Source: Catenuloplanes atrovinosus
GTDB taxonomy: Bacteria > Actinomycetota > Actinomycetes > Mycobacteriales > Micromonosporaceae
DNA length: 64,000 bases
Reading direction: 5' to 3'
Assembly: GCF_031458235.1 (NCBI RefSeq)
Contig: NZ_JAVDYB010000001.1
Coordinates: 4,691,001-4,755,000, forward strand
Translations under genes and position numbers: made by a program
In this document: piece after piece, positions 1 to 8,828 of the stretch
How the letters are laid out: each line of letters opens with the position of its first letter
Position numbering within the stretch: position 1 is the first letter of the stretch
Notes under the pieces: generated by a model
The model's input: the letters and a program-made list of their open reading frames with translations, nothing else
Database searches by the model: none
Told to the model about the DNA's origin: nothing

Positions 1-666
1 CGGTTCCTGCTGGAGGGCGAGCCGCACCAGGCGCTGGTCCGGCTGGACGATCCGGGCCTGACCGCCGCGCACGACTGGGACAACATGGGCCAGCGCGGCA
101 CCGAGAGCCAGACCATCACCTACCGGGACGTGTTCGTGCCGGACGGGTGGCATCTCACGCCGCCGGCCATCGACCCGTACCTGCTGAGCGCCGTCATGCT
201 GACCCACGCGGCGCTGCTGCAGGGCCTGGGCGAGGGCGCGCACGAGGCCGCGGTCGGCTACCTGCGGGCCGTCGGCCGGTCCAGCATGCCGAAGTTCGCC
301 GGCGCGCTCGAGGACCCGCTGCTGCACCGGCAGCTCGGCGAGATGTCCAGCGAGCTGGCCGCCGCGCGGGCGCTGCTGCTCAGCGTGGCCGCCGAGATCG
401 AGGCGGGCGGCGCGGACCCGGCCGAGGTGGGCGTGCGCGGCTTCCGGTCGAAGGTGGCCAGCACCGCGGCGGGGCTGCGGGTGAGCTCGCGGATTCACGA
501 CCTGACCGGCGGGCGCGGCACCGCCAACCGCTACCGGTTCGACCGGTACTGGCGCAACGCCCGCGCGTTCGCCTCGCACGATTCGCTGGACGCGAAGATG
601 GCGTTCATCGGTGCGTACGAGGTGTCCGGATCGCTGCCGGACCTCGCCGACTACCTGGCGGTCTAG
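1..666 (+). CDS. Acyl-CoA dehydrogenase-fold flavin monooxygenase (DszC/SfnB-like), C-terminal part
   Basis: The open frame enters from the left edge, so the N-terminus is missing; 221 residues are present and it ends with TAG at 664-666. The segment GQRGTESQTITYRDVFVP near the window residue 30 is the conserved strand of the DszC/SfnB branch of the acyl-CoA dehydrogenase fold, which uses reduced FMN to oxygenate sulfur or nitrogen substrates. The rest is the helical C-terminal domain, with the conserved segment ending GRGTANRYRFDRYWRNAR around residues 168-184. The next gene starts on the very next base and encodes a flavin reductase, which fits a two-component monooxygenase. A true acyl-CoA dehydrogenase is the alternative, less likely given the neighbour. 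The substrate is unknown. Confidence 0.82.
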   Translation, partial: RFLLEGEPHQALVRLDDPGLTAAHDWDNMGQRGTESQTITYRDVFVPDGWHLTPPAIDPYLLSAVMLTHAALLQGLGEGAHEAAVGYLRAVGRSSMPKFAGALEDPLLHRQLGEMSSELAAARALLLSVAAEIEAGGADPAEVGVRGFRSKVASTAAGLRVSSRIHDLTGGRGTANRYRFDRYWRNARAFASHDSLDAKMAFIGAYEVSGSLPDLADYLAV

Positions 667-1533
667 GTGGACCCGACCGCGCTGCGCGCCGCCTTCGCCC
701 GCTTCCCGAGCGGCGTCACCGCACTGTCCGCGCTGGTCGACGGCGCACCGGAGGGGATGGCGGTGAGCTCGTTCGTCCCGGTCTCGCTGGATCCGCCGCT
801 GCTCGCGGTCTCGATCCGGCGGGACTCCCGCACCTGGCCGCTGCTGCGCCGCTCGCGCGGGATCGGCGTGAGCGTGCTGGCCGCCGGGCACGGCCCGCTG
901 AGCCGGCGGCTCGCCGGGCCGGTGGACCGGTTCGCCGGCGTCGACTGGACCGCGGCGCCGTCCGGGGCGGTGCGCATCGGCGGCGCGGCGGCCTGGTTCG
1001 ACTGCGCGCCGGCCGAGGAGGTGCCGGCCGGCGACCACGTGATCGCGCTGCTCGCCGTCCGCCGGGTCGAGTACGGCCGGGCCGTACCGCCGCTGGTCTT
1101 CCACGGCAGCGCGTTCCGCGAGCTGGCCCCGGAGGCGCCCGTGCGGACGCCGCCGGGCCGGGCCTGCATCGACGCGGGCCGCCGGGTCGCGCGCCGGTAC
1201 CGGCTGTGGCGGTCAGCCGATCGCCACGTCGACGATGTGCATGATGCCGCGGTCGCTGCCCCGCGGCAGGATCACGGCGTCGACGGTCCTGGCCGGGTCG
1301 AGCGCGACCGGGTCGGTGGCGAAGACCCGGAACGTGCCCCCGCCGGCGGTGCCGTCGGCGTTGTTGCGGCCGGTGACGGTCAGCAGCGCGGTGTTGCCGA
1401 CCGGGGCGGCCGCGGCCCAGTCGCCGAGGATCAGCGGGACGTCCTGGACCGTGCCGTCGGTGTAGACCACGTGGGCGGTGCCGGTGGCCGGGCCGTTCGT
1501 GGCCAGGCCGAGGAACGAGACGCCGCGGGCTGA
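667..1533 (+). CDS. Flavin reductase-like FMN-binding protein with an antisense C-terminal extension
   Basis: A GTG start follows the upstream stop codon directly. Residues 1-160 match the flavin reductase (DIM6/NTAB) fold: FARFPSGVTALSA at the N-terminus, then GMAVSSFVPVSLDPPLLAVSI, the FMN-binding strand-loop, and a final PLVFHGSAFREL. Such proteins usually stop near residue 160-170. They supply reduced FMN to a partner monooxygenase, here the upstream gene. In this case no in-frame stop occurs until 1533, so about 107 further residues would be read through the antisense of the GH92 remnant. These are Arg/Gly/Asp-rich and look non-native. The functional enzyme is probably the first 165 residues or so; the original stop may have been lost. 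Confidence 0.75.
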   Translation: MDPTALRAAFARFPSGVTALSALVDGAPEGMAVSSFVPVSLDPPLLAVSIRRDSRTWPLLRRSRGIGVSVLAAGHGPLSRRLAGPVDRFAGVDWTAAPSGAVRIGGAAAWFDCAPAEEVPAGDHVIALLAVRRVEYGRAVPPLVFHGSAFRELAPEAPVRTPPGRACIDAGRRVARRYRLWRSADRHVDDVHDAAVAAPRQDHGVDGPGRVERDRVGGEDPERAPAGGAVGVVAAGDGQQRGVADRGGRGPVAEDQRDVLDRAVGVDHVGGAGGRAVRGQAEERDAAG

Positions 1534-3270
1534 GTGATCGGTCAGGTCGATGCGCTGGCCGTGCGGGATCCAGTTGTCCGGCGTGCCGGGCGCGGCGGTG
1601 GGCCAGGTGAACGTGAGGTCGCCGTGCCGCAGCGCCGCGCCCGGGGAGGCGCCCGCGGCGGCCAGCGAGTCACGGGAGTACGACCAGTCGCTCAGGTCCA
1701 TCGAGCCCAGGTCGCCCCGGCCGTCCGGCGTGGTGCCGACGTTGTTGCGGGCGTCCATCCCGTCCAGGTAGGACGGTGGGACGTCCGCGGCGCCGGTGCC
1801 CCACGCGGTCGGCGTGGCGGACATGACGAAGCGCAGCTTGCCGCCCTCGCGGGCGAACTCGGCGCCGACCCAGGACGCGGTCCGCCGCTCGCCGTCCACG
1901 CGCAGGTCCTTGACGTAGCGCTTGCCGGCGGCGACGCCGGGCGCCTGGATCTCGATGTCCGCGCCGCCGCCGACCGGGCGGATGTCGATCCGGTCGAACA
2001 TCGGCGCGTGCAGCACCAGCGTGCCGGTGCCGTAGATCGCCGGGTAGAAACCCAGGTGGGCGAAGACCAGCCAGGCGCTGAGCGCGCCCTGGTCGTCGTT
2101 GCCGGGCAGGCCGGACGGCGTGGTGTCGTACATCTCGGCGACCGCGCGGTACGCCACGTCCACGGTCTTCGCGGGCGCCCGCAGCCAGTTGTAGACCCAC
2201 GGCGTGCCGAACGCGGGCTGGTTCGATCGCGTACTCCAGCACGCGTGACGTGGCGAAGTCGCCCTTCCGGTTCTCGATCAGGCCGGTCGCGAAGTACTGG
2301 TAGGCGTCCGTCCGCCGGCTCGCCGTCGCGGGCAGCCGCTGGGTCTCCACCATGGACCGCAGCGCGGCGACCCGGTCGTAGTCGGTGATCCCCATGTCGT
2401 CCAGCGTGGAGAGGATGACCTGCAGGTTGTCGCCCTGCATGCGGGACGCGCCGGGCGCCCAGCCGCCGGTCTGCTCGGTCAGCAGCACGATCGACCGGTT
2501 GATGTCCGCCGCCACCGCCGGGTGGGTCAGCGCGATCAGCTGCGCCTGGCCGCGGTACATGTCCCAGCCGGAGCCGGCGAAGTTGATGTTCAGGTAGAAG
2601 TGCCGGCCCGGCTCCACCCGGTGCACCCGCCCGTCGTAGCCCAGGTACTCGCCGTTGACGTCCTCGCGCACGTTCGGGTGCAGGAAGGCGTGGTGGAGCG
2701 CGGTGTAGAACTCGACCCGCCGCTCGTCCGTGCCGCCCTCGGCGTCGACCGTGCCGAGCGCCTTCTCCCACGCCTTCCGCGCGTCCCTCCGCACCGGGTC
2801 GAAGCCCTTCCGGCCCACCTCGGCGGTACGGTTCGCGGCCGCGTTGTCCACGCTCACGTAGCTGAAGCCGGTGCTCGCGGTCACGGTCGCGCCGGCCGGG
2901 AACGTGACCCACGCGCCGGTGTCGTGCCGGTGGTCGACGCCGGTGTCCGTGCCGCCCTTCTCCACGCGCGTCGCGCCCGCGGTCAGCACGTCGTCCCTCC
3001 ACACGCCGTACGAGGCGAAGTCCGTGTCGTACGTGGTGGAGAAGGAGGCGCGGTAGTAGTTGCCGTTGTCGCAGACGTCCACGCCGTACATCCAGCCGGA
3101 CACCGTGCGCGTCGCCGGATCGATCGTGACCGCGCTGCCGAACGTGCGGTTGTTCGGGCCGGACACGTCGAGGATCAGCGTGGCGTTCCCACCGAAGGCG
3201 AACCGGCTCACCGCGGTGCGCGTGGTCGCGGTCAGCTCCGTGGTCACGCCGTTGTCCAGCGCCACCTGGC
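1213..3270 (-). pseudogene. GH92 alpha-mannosidase family remnant, 5'-truncated with an internal out-of-frame deletion
   Basis: Family GH92 enzymes are secreted calcium-dependent exo-alpha-mannosidases of about 750 or more residues. The remnant begins near 3270 at QVALDNGVTTELTATTRT, which in the family lies some 200 residues in, so signal peptide and N-terminal domain are gone. It continues through GSGWDMYRGQAQLIALTHP and ENRKGDFATSRVLEYAI. At about 2221-2227 the frame jumps to NQPAFGTPWVYNWLRAPAKT, then GLPGNDDQGALSAWLVF, a hallmark catalytic-domain segment, and a normal C-terminus ending at 1213. Family members carry roughly 110 residues between these two segments, so the junction looks like an out-of-frame deletion rather than a one-base error. 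No start codon or ribosome binding site is visible at the 5' edge. Non-functional is the most likely state. Confidence 0.8.
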
Positions 3271-3385
3271 CGAGGGCGAGCCGGTGCCCGCCGCCTGTTC
3301 GGACACGAAGTAGCCCGCCGAGGTTAGGAACTGAGCGGTCAGTGGGTATGAGTCCTCCGTCACCGTCCAATGGGGAGGATTTGAG

Positions 3386-3889
3386 ATGACCACGACGGAA
3401 TCGCAGTACCATGCCGCGCCGGCTAAGGCGCCCTGGGAGGAACCGTCCGCGACCACGCGCGACGTCAAGGTGACCGGGCGGCGGGTCGTCGCGAACCTGA
3501 TCGACGGGTTCCTGATGGTGCTGGTCGGCGGCGGGTTCATGATGATGTTCGGGGTCGAGCGGAGCGCGGCCATGGAGACGGCGGGCACGGCCACGATGTG
3601 GACGATGTCGCCGGCCGGGACGCTGCTGTACGCGGCCTTCGCGATCGCGTACTACGTGCTGATGGAGCGCCTGGCCGGGCGCACGCTCGGCAAGATGGTC
3701 ACCGGCATTCGGGTCGTGGACGAGGCCACCGGCGCGGCGCCGAGCTGGGGGCAGGCGGCCCTGCGCACCCTGCTGCGGATCGTCGACGGCCTGTTCGGCT
3801 ACCTGGTCGCGTTCGTCGTCGTGCTCACCAACGACAAGCGTCGCCGCCTGGGCGACATGGCCGCGAAGACGCTGGTCGTCCGCTCCTGA
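3386..3889 (+). CDS. RDD family membrane protein
   Basis: A 167-residue protein with GGGGAGG-like Shine-Dalgarno sequence just before the ATG. A soluble N-terminal stretch of about 35 residues leads to the RDD signature: Arg and Asp in RRVVANLIDGFLM (first membrane helix), a second helix around LLYAAFAIAYYVLMERL, then the GRTLGKMVTGIRVVD motif, and a third helix LFGYLVAFVVVLTNDKRRRLGDMAAKTLVV. RDD proteins are small polytopic membrane proteins; some are linked to ion transport, but most have no assigned role. It stands alone, divergent from the GH92 remnant, and converges on DUF808 across a strong hairpin. Confidence 0.88.
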   Translation: MTTTESQYHAAPAKAPWEEPSATTRDVKVTGRRVVANLIDGFLMVLVGGGFMMMFGVERSAAMETAGTATMWTMSPAGTLLYAAFAIAYYVLMERLAGRTLGKMVTGIRVVDEATGAAPSWGQAALRTLLRIVDGLFGYLVAFVVVLTNDKRRRLGDMAAKTLVVRS

Positions 3890-3924
3890 GAAGCACGCGA
3901 CGTCGATCTCGCGATTCTGACGAA

Positions 3925-3958
3925 GCCGCCCCACCACGGATTCTCGTGGCGGGGCGGC
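3925..3958. terminator. Bidirectional hairpin between RDD and DUF808 genes
   Basis: A 14-bp stem (3925-3938 pairing with 3945-3958) with one mismatch and a 6-nt loop sits between two convergent genes, 35 bp after the RDD stop and 19 bp after the DUF808 stop. No U-tract follows on either side, which is common in high-GC actinomycetes. Confidence 0.7.
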
Positions 3959-3977
3959 TCGCGTTCGGGGCCGTGGT

Positions 3978-5186
3978 TCAGGCGCCGGCCGGGTCCGCCG
4001 GCGGCGTGGCGTCCGGCTTGGCCGCCGGGGTGCCACCGGCCCTGGGCGCGGGATCGGTACCGGGCGCGGCGTCCGTGGCCGGCGCCGGGTCCGCGGCCGG
4101 CGCGGCGTTCGCGCCCGCCGTGGCATCCGTGCCGGCCGCCGGGTTGGCGCCGGCCGCCGCGTGCACGCCGGCCGCGGTTGCGGTGGAAGTACCGGTCCCG
4201 GCGGCGGAGGCGTCGGTGGCCGGGGCGGCGTGGGTGGTGCCGTGGCCGTCGCCGTGCGCGCCGGAGCCGTGCTTGGCGCGGTGGAAGGTGAAGGTCATGA
4301 TGACGACGATCACCGCGCCGATGATCAAGCCCACGATGGCGCTGGCGATCGTGTTGACCAGCCAGCCGACCACGCCGCCGAGCGGGCCGGTCGCGTGGTG
4401 GGCGGCTTCCTCGATGTGGTGGACGGCGCCGTAGACCGCGTGCAGGCCGAGCTCGTCGGAGCCGACCAGCAGGATGTGGCCGCCGACCCAGAGCATGGCG
4501 GCGGTGCCGACGATGGTGAGCACGGTGAGCACCTTGGGCATGGCCTTGACCAGGCCGCGGCCGAGGGCGGCGACGGCGGTGCCGGAGCGCTCGGACAGGC
4601 GCAGGCCGACGTCGTCCATCTTGACGATGATCGCGACGGCGCCGTACACCGCGACGGTCATCAGCACCGCGACCACGCACAGGATGACCAGGCGGGAGAC
4701 GAAGCTCTGCTCGGCGACCTCGTTCAGCGAGATCACCATGATCTCCGCGGAGAGGATCAGGTCGGTCCGGATCGCGCCGGAGATCAGCGTCTTCTCGTCC
4801 TTGAGCTGCTCGTCCTCGCCGTGCGCGCCGTGGCCGGAGACCTTCGCCCAGACTTTCTCGGCGCCCTCGTAACAGAGATAGGCGCCGCCGAGCATCAGGA
4901 TCGGTGTGAGCAGCCACGGCACGAACTGGCTGAGCAGCAGCGCCACCACGATGATGATCGCCTTGTTGCCCAGCGACCCGAGCGCGATCCGCTTGATGAT
5001 CGGCAGCTCGCGGTCGGCCGCGAGGCCGCGCACGTACTGCGGCGTGACCGCGGCATCGTCGATGACCACACCCGCGGCCTTCGACCCGGCCTTCGCGGCC
5101 GCCACGCCCACGTCATCGATGGACGCGGATGCCGCTCGTGCCAGCACCGCGATGTCGTCCAACAGGGCTGCTAGTCCGCCGCTCAA
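3978..5186 (-). CDS. DUF808 (YedI-like) polytopic membrane protein with Ala/Thr/Pro-rich tail
   Basis: 402 residues starting MSGGLAALLDDIAVLARAA, the characteristic opening of DUF808/YedI proteins, followed by AGVVIDDAAVTPQYVRGLAADRELPIIKRIALGSLGNK, also family-typical. At least five hydrophobic helices follow (about residues 75-105, 143-165, 168-190, 222-245, 290-315). The family is widespread, inner-membrane and functionally unassigned. After about residue 318 comes a His/Gly segment and an 80-residue tail of Ala, Gly, Thr and Pro (ATDA, AAGAN, PATDA repeats), absent from E. coli YedI; it is probably a disordered cytoplasmic or extracytoplasmic extension. No operon partner is seen. Confidence 0.88.
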   Translation of the reverse strand: MSGGLAALLDDIAVLARAASASIDDVGVAAAKAGSKAAGVVIDDAAVTPQYVRGLAADRELPIIKRIALGSLGNKAIIIVVALLLSQFVPWLLTPILMLGGAYLCYEGAEKVWAKVSGHGAHGEDEQLKDEKTLISGAIRTDLILSAEIMVISLNEVAEQSFVSRLVILCVVAVLMTVAVYGAVAIIVKMDDVGLRLSERSGTAVAALGRGLVKAMPKVLTVLTIVGTAAMLWVGGHILLVGSDELGLHAVYGAVHHIEEAAHHATGPLGGVVGWLVNTIASAIVGLIIGAVIVVIMTFTFHRAKHGSGAHGDGHGTTHAAPATDASAAGTGTSTATAAGVHAAAGANPAAGTDATAGANAAPAADPAPATDAAPGTDPAPRAGGTPAAKPDATPPADPAGA

Positions 5187-5276
5187 GACAGGTCCTTCCG
5201 ATCGTCGTTCGCACGCTCTCGCCGACGATTATCCCTGCCCCGGGCCATCGCGGCGCGCCGGACGCCACCGGACGGC

Positions 5277-5690
5277 CTACTCGTCGCACCACCGGCGCAC
5301 GCCGGGCAGGAGCGCGGCCACCACCAGGCCACCGGCGTAGAGCAGCGCGCCGGCCAGGAACACCGGGTCGAACTCGTCGATGACCGCGAGCGGCACCGCG
5401 ACCAGCGCGCCCACCGCGCCGATGATGATCAGCCCCAGCCACGCCCGCCGCTTCCGGCGCCGGATCATCTCGGCGATGAGCACGAACCCGGCCGTGAGCA
5501 GCAGCGGCTGGAACGCGGACACGAAATCCGGGAAGCGCAGCGCCCGTCCGTTGATGTCGCCGCTGATGAGATCGGGCAGTGCGGTGAGCGTCAGGGCCAC
5601 CGGCCCCAGCGACCAGGCCAGGATCACGCCGACGGCGATCCAGACGTTGCGCGGTACGACATTCCCCTCATAGGTGCCCAGTCCATTCAC
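5277..5690 (-). CDS. Small membrane protein of unknown function
   Basis: About 137 residues from a GTG at 5690 (MNGLGTYEGNVVPRNVW). Four hydrophobic helices are visible: NVWIAVGVILAWSLGPVALT, FQPLLLTAGFVLIAEMI, WLGLIIIGAVGALVAVPLAV and FLAGALLYAGGLVVAALLPG, with a basic loop IRRRKRRAW between the second and third. The open frame continues far upstream without a stop, but that part is antisense to the two next genes and has no coding character. No ribosome binding site is obvious, so the start is uncertain. It is divergent from the DAO-family gene at 5748. I do not recognise the family. Confidence 0.62.
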   Translation of the reverse strand: MNGLGTYEGNVVPRNVWIAVGVILAWSLGPVALTLTALPDLISGDINGRALRFPDFVSAFQPLLLTAGFVLIAEMIRRRKRRAWLGLIIIGAVGALVAVPLAVIDEFDPVFLAGALLYAGGLVVAALLPGVRRWCDE

Positions 5691-5747
5691 GGACTCGATT
5701 GTGATGCCCGCGTCAAGGACTATCCTGGACGCCTTCGGAGGTGGGTC

Positions 5748-6875
5748 ATGGCTGGTACGGACGTCGTGATCGTGGGCGCGGGCGTCGTCGGCACCGCGCT
5801 GGCCGCGGCGCTCCGGCGGCGCGGGCGGAGCGTCACGCTGCTGGAGGCGGGCGAGCCCGGCGGCGGGACCAGCGCGACCAGCTTCGCGTGGATCAACAGT
5901 CACAAGAAGACGCCGCTGGACTATCACGCGCTCAACCTGCGCGGGGTCGAGGCGTGGCGGCGGATCGCGGCGGAGGCGCCGGACGCGGTCGCGTTCACCG
6001 GGCACGTGTCGATCGCGGTCGGGGAGGCGCACCGGGCGAGCCTGACGCAGCGCACCGAGCGGCTGATCGGTCTGGGGTACGAGGCACGGTGGGCGACGCC
6101 GGCGGAGGCCCGGGCCCGTACGCCGGTGCCGGTCCCGGACGACGCGCTGGTCGCGATCTTCGATGGCGAGGGCCACGCCTTTCCGCGCCGGTGGATCGCG
6201 CGGCTCGCCCCGGCGGTCACCCCCGCGCGGGCCACCCGGGTGGAGGCGCACGACGCCGGCGCCACCGTGCACCTCGCGGACGGCGGGCGGGTGCGCGCGG
6301 AGTCCGTGGTGATCTGCGCCGGCACCGGCACCGCCGAGCTGGTCGCGTCCGCGGGCGGTGCGCTGCCGCTCGTACCCCCGGTGGTGGATTCCCCGGCGTT
6401 CGGTTACCTGACGGACGTGGCCGCGCCCGGCCACGGCATCACCACGATCGTCAAGACCGACCGGCTCGGCCTGCGGCCGGGCGAGGACGGCACGCTGCTG
6501 GTGCAGGCCCTGGACCTGGACGGCACGGCGGACCCGCGCACCCCACCGCCCGCGACCGTCGCCGCGGAGATCGAGCGGCGGGTCGCCGCCGTGCTGCCGC
6601 ACACGAGGCCGCGCGTCATCGCGGTCCGCGCCGGGCATCGCGTGATCCCGGCGGACGGCCGCACGGCCGCGGGCCGGATCGCGCCGGGCTCGCCGGTCTG
6701 GGCGATCGCCACGCACAGCGGCATCACGCTCGCGCCGTGGCTGGCCGAGGTGATCGCGGGCGAGCTGTGCGGCGGCCCGGCCGAGCCGCTGCTGTCCGCG
6801 TTCCGCCCGGACCGCTTCCACCACACCGGCACGCACGACGCGCTCGCCGCCCCGCGCGCGCCGGGCGATCAGTAG
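5748..6875 (+). CDS. FAD-dependent oxidoreductase, DAO (D-amino-acid oxidase) superfamily
   Basis: 375 residues with a GGAGG ribosome binding site 5 bases before the ATG. The N-terminus VVIVGAGVVGTALAAALRRRGRSVTLLEAG is a dinucleotide-binding Rossmann motif (GxGxxG plus acidic end of the second strand). SATSFAWIN around residues 45-53 is typical of the glycine oxidase/D-amino-acid dehydrogenase branch, and the C-terminal VWAIATHSGITLAPWLAEVIAGEL is the conserved FAD-clamping end. It would oxidise an amine or amino acid to an imine or keto acid. The substrate cannot be told from sequence. A possible promoter is TTGTGA (5699) and TATCCT (5721). The 3' end overlaps the convergent kinase gene by 7 bp. 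Confidence 0.85.
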   Translation: MAGTDVVIVGAGVVGTALAAALRRRGRSVTLLEAGEPGGGTSATSFAWINSHKKTPLDYHALNLRGVEAWRRIAAEAPDAVAFTGHVSIAVGEAHRASLTQRTERLIGLGYEARWATPAEARARTPVPVPDDALVAIFDGEGHAFPRRWIARLAPAVTPARATRVEAHDAGATVHLADGGRVRAESVVICAGTGTAELVASAGGALPLVPPVVDSPAFGYLTDVAAPGHGITTIVKTDRLGLRPGEDGTLLVQALDLDGTADPRTPPPATVAAEIERRVAAVLPHTRPRVIAVRAGHRVIPADGRTAAGRIAPGSPVWAIATHSGITLAPWLAEVIAGELCGGPAEPLLSAFRPDRFHHTGTHDALAAPRAPGDQ

Positions 6876-7453
6876 CCGCTGACCGGCGGGAGGCCGAAGT
6901 GCGCGATCACCCGCGTGGCGACCTCGGCCGGCTCCAGGCCGGTGTTGTCGATGCGGAGGTAGTCGGCACGGCCGTCGAAGCGGCCCTCGGAGCGCAGCCG
7001 ATAGCGCTGGTCCAGGTCGAGCAGCTGCCGCCGGGAGGCATCGAGGTCGCGCCGGGACGGCTTCTCCGCCAGCCGGGTCGCGCCCTCGTTGCGGCGCAGC
7101 CGTTCCTCCTGACTGGCCTGAAGTTCCAGGAACAGCACGCGCCCGCCGCGCCGGCGGAACGGCTCCGCCAGCGCCTGCACCGCGCGCTCGTCCTCGGGCA
7201 GGTCGAACGCCCACACGTAGGTGAAGATCAGCCCGGGTAGGTCGCTGGCCGCCACCTCCTCGATGACGTCCCGGCGGAACCGGTCGACGAGCCGCCCGAA
7301 CGGCGGACTTCCGAACGGGAAGAACCGCAGCACCGGCTCGATCGCGAGGTGATTGTGGAACAGCCGCAACCCGGTCCGCGCCGCGATCTCCTCGCCCACG
7401 GTCATCTTCCCGACCGCCGGCGCCCCCACGATGATCAGTAACGTCCCCGTCAT
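6869..7453 (-). CDS. Small AAA/shikimate-kinase-like P-loop protein
   Basis: 194 residues. LLIIVGAPAVGKMTVGEEIA at residues 5-24 carries a Walker A motif (GxPxxGKMT). It is followed by a family-typical FHNHLAIEPVLRFF and by LPGLIFTYVWAFDLPED, then LFLELQASQEERLRRN, a base- or phosphate-binding lid region with Arg pairs. This matches the small P-loop kinase-like proteins often named AAA family ATPase or shikimate kinase; they are assumed to phosphorylate a small molecule. The first ATG follows no strong ribosome binding site. It is convergent with the DAO gene (7-bp overlap). Confidence 0.78.
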   Translation of the reverse strand: MTGTLLIIVGAPAVGKMTVGEEIAARTGLRLFHNHLAIEPVLRFFPFGSPPFGRLVDRFRRDVIEEVAASDLPGLIFTYVWAFDLPEDERAVQALAEPFRRRGGRVLFLELQASQEERLRRNEGATRLAEKPSRRDLDASRRQLLDLDQRYRLRSEGRFDGRADYLRIDNTGLEPAEVATRVIAHFGLPPVSGY

Positions 7454-7549
7454 GCCCAGACGCTAACCCGCCGCCCGGCCGCGGGGCGATCGGGTTCCCG
7501 GCGCCGGCGGACGCCGGAGCCGTTGCGCCGCGGCCGTACCGTCGGGCGC

Positions 7550-7883
7550 ATGTCGGCGCGACCGCTGCTCGCCGTGCTTCTCGCACTGATCGCCGTGCCG
7601 CTGCTCGGCTGTGTCGGCCCGCTGGCCGGCGCCGGTGAGCCGCCGGAGCCGCGGAGCCGGATCGTCTGCTGCACCGGTTACGACGTCGGCGCGCTGGAGC
7701 GGCTGACCGGCACCACCGCGACCGTCGCGGCGCGGGCCGCCCGCCCGCCACCAGCACCGTCGCCTTCCTCACCGTGCTGCCGACGGCCGACACCCCGCTC
7801 GTCTGCGGCGGCAGCGCCGCCACCCCGGACCTGCTGGACCTCCGCACGGCGAGGTCGCCGGCTCCGGCACCGCCTGCGACTGA
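7550..7883 (+). pseudogene. Frameshifted small lipoprotein
   Basis: The ATG at 7550 begins MSARPLLAVLLALIAVPLLGCVGP, a signal peptide with a lipobox ending at Cys21. Coding character continues through PRSRIVCCTGYDVGALERLTGTTATVAA to about 7735. Thereafter the plausible reading moves to another frame (TSTVAFLTVLPTADTPLVCGG, about 7750-7840) and then again to GEVAGSGTACD ending with TGA at 7881-7883. At least two frame changes suggest a decayed gene. Sequencing error is possible but less likely with two events. Function unknown. Confidence 0.5.
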
Positions 7884-7961
7884 GGCGTCGTCCACCATGG
7901 ACGGTGGGCGGCCGGTCGCCGTGCGGACTCGGCCGCAGCCCACTGCCCCGGTGACGGGCCG

Positions 7962-8804
7962 CTAGAACCCGAAGAAGTCCTCGATCGCCGGGCCGGTGTG
8001 CAGGTCGCGGGTGGTGCGGCCGATCAGGGCCGGCGAGGGGACCGGGCCGGGGATGGTGTGGCCGCCGCCGTGCACGGTGTAGAGGCGGACCGGCTCGTGG
8101 CCGTCCTGGTGGTGGTCGGTGCGGGTGACCTCGGCCGTGAGTGACGTGGTGACCGGTGCGGCCGTGATGCCGTTGCGGGCGGCGAAGTACGCGGCCGTGT
8201 CGGGGGCGGAGAGCAGCGCGCCGTGCGCGCGGAACAGGTAGCGGGCCCAGAGGGCGAGCTGGCCGCCGTCGTACGGCACGACCGGGTCGCGGGTACCGTG
8301 GATGATCATCACTGGGCGCGGCTCGATCGGCAGGTCGTCGTCCCGGAGCAGGAAGTTGTCCGGCGCGGGCTGGCCGGCCGCGATGACGGCACCGCCGGCG
8401 ATCAGGTCGGGACGCTCGTGCAGCAGCCGGATCACCATGCCGCCGCCGTTGGAGTAGCCGACGGCGTACACCGGCCGGCCCTCCCCCACCCGGGACGCGA
8501 CCGCGTCCGCGAACGCCACGTCGTCGATGCCGTGCGTGCGGGCCGGGAAGCGGCTGCCGGCGCGCGCGTCGTTCCAGTTGCCGCGGAACCCGTCGAGGTA
8601 GGCGACGGCGGTGCCGCGGACGGTGTCCAGCGCGTTGCCGGTGAACGCGCGGAACCGGGCCGCGTTCAGCCGGGAGCCGTGGAATGCGAGCAGCAGCCGG
8701 TCGAAGCCGCCCTCCGGCGTGGCCAGCGTGTAGGTCCGGGTCCGCCCGCCGGCCTCGATGGAGGCGCTGCTCAGCCGTACCGTGTGCGGATCGTCGGTCT
8801 TCAT
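7962..8804 (-). CDS. Alpha/beta hydrolase, PHB-depolymerase/LpqC-like esterase
   Basis: About 280 residues from ATG 8804, preceded by GAAGGG; a TTG at 8822 would add six residues. LLLAFHGSRLNAARFRAFTGN gives the oxyanion strand, and PVYAVGYSNGGGMVIRLL holds the nucleophile elbow GYSNG with the catalytic Ser. VMIIHGTRDPVVPYDGG carries the acid Asp, and YTVHGGGHTIPG carries the catalytic His. This order is that of the poly(3-hydroxybutyrate) depolymerase-like esterases (LpqC/ferulate-esterase group). No signal peptide is seen, so it is probably cytoplasmic. It is divergent from the TetR gene at 8890, which probably controls it. Confidence 0.85.
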   Translation of the reverse strand: MKTDDPHTVRLSSASIEAGGRTRTYTLATPEGGFDRLLLAFHGSRLNAARFRAFTGNALDTVRGTAVAYLDGFRGNWNDARAGSRFPARTHGIDDVAFADAVASRVGEGRPVYAVGYSNGGGMVIRLLHERPDLIAGGAVIAAGQPAPDNFLLRDDDLPIEPRPVMIIHGTRDPVVPYDGGQLALWARYLFRAHGALLSAPDTAAYFAARNGITAAPVTTSLTAEVTRTDHHQDGHEPVRLYTVHGGGHTIPGPVPSPALIGRTTRDLHTGPAIEDFFGF

Positions 8805-8828
8805 GTCGCGGCCCTTCGCCAACGAATT

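Noticed and set aside
1670..4126. Very long minus-strand reading frame through the GH92 and RDD regions
   Set aside because: Only the middle matches GH92; the rest is antisense to RDD or out of frame and Arg/Pro-rich.
5277..7943. 888-codon minus-strand reading frame
   Set aside because: Apart from the small membrane protein at its 3' end it lies antisense to the DAO gene and overlaps the kinase gene; long antisense frames are usual in high-GC DNA.
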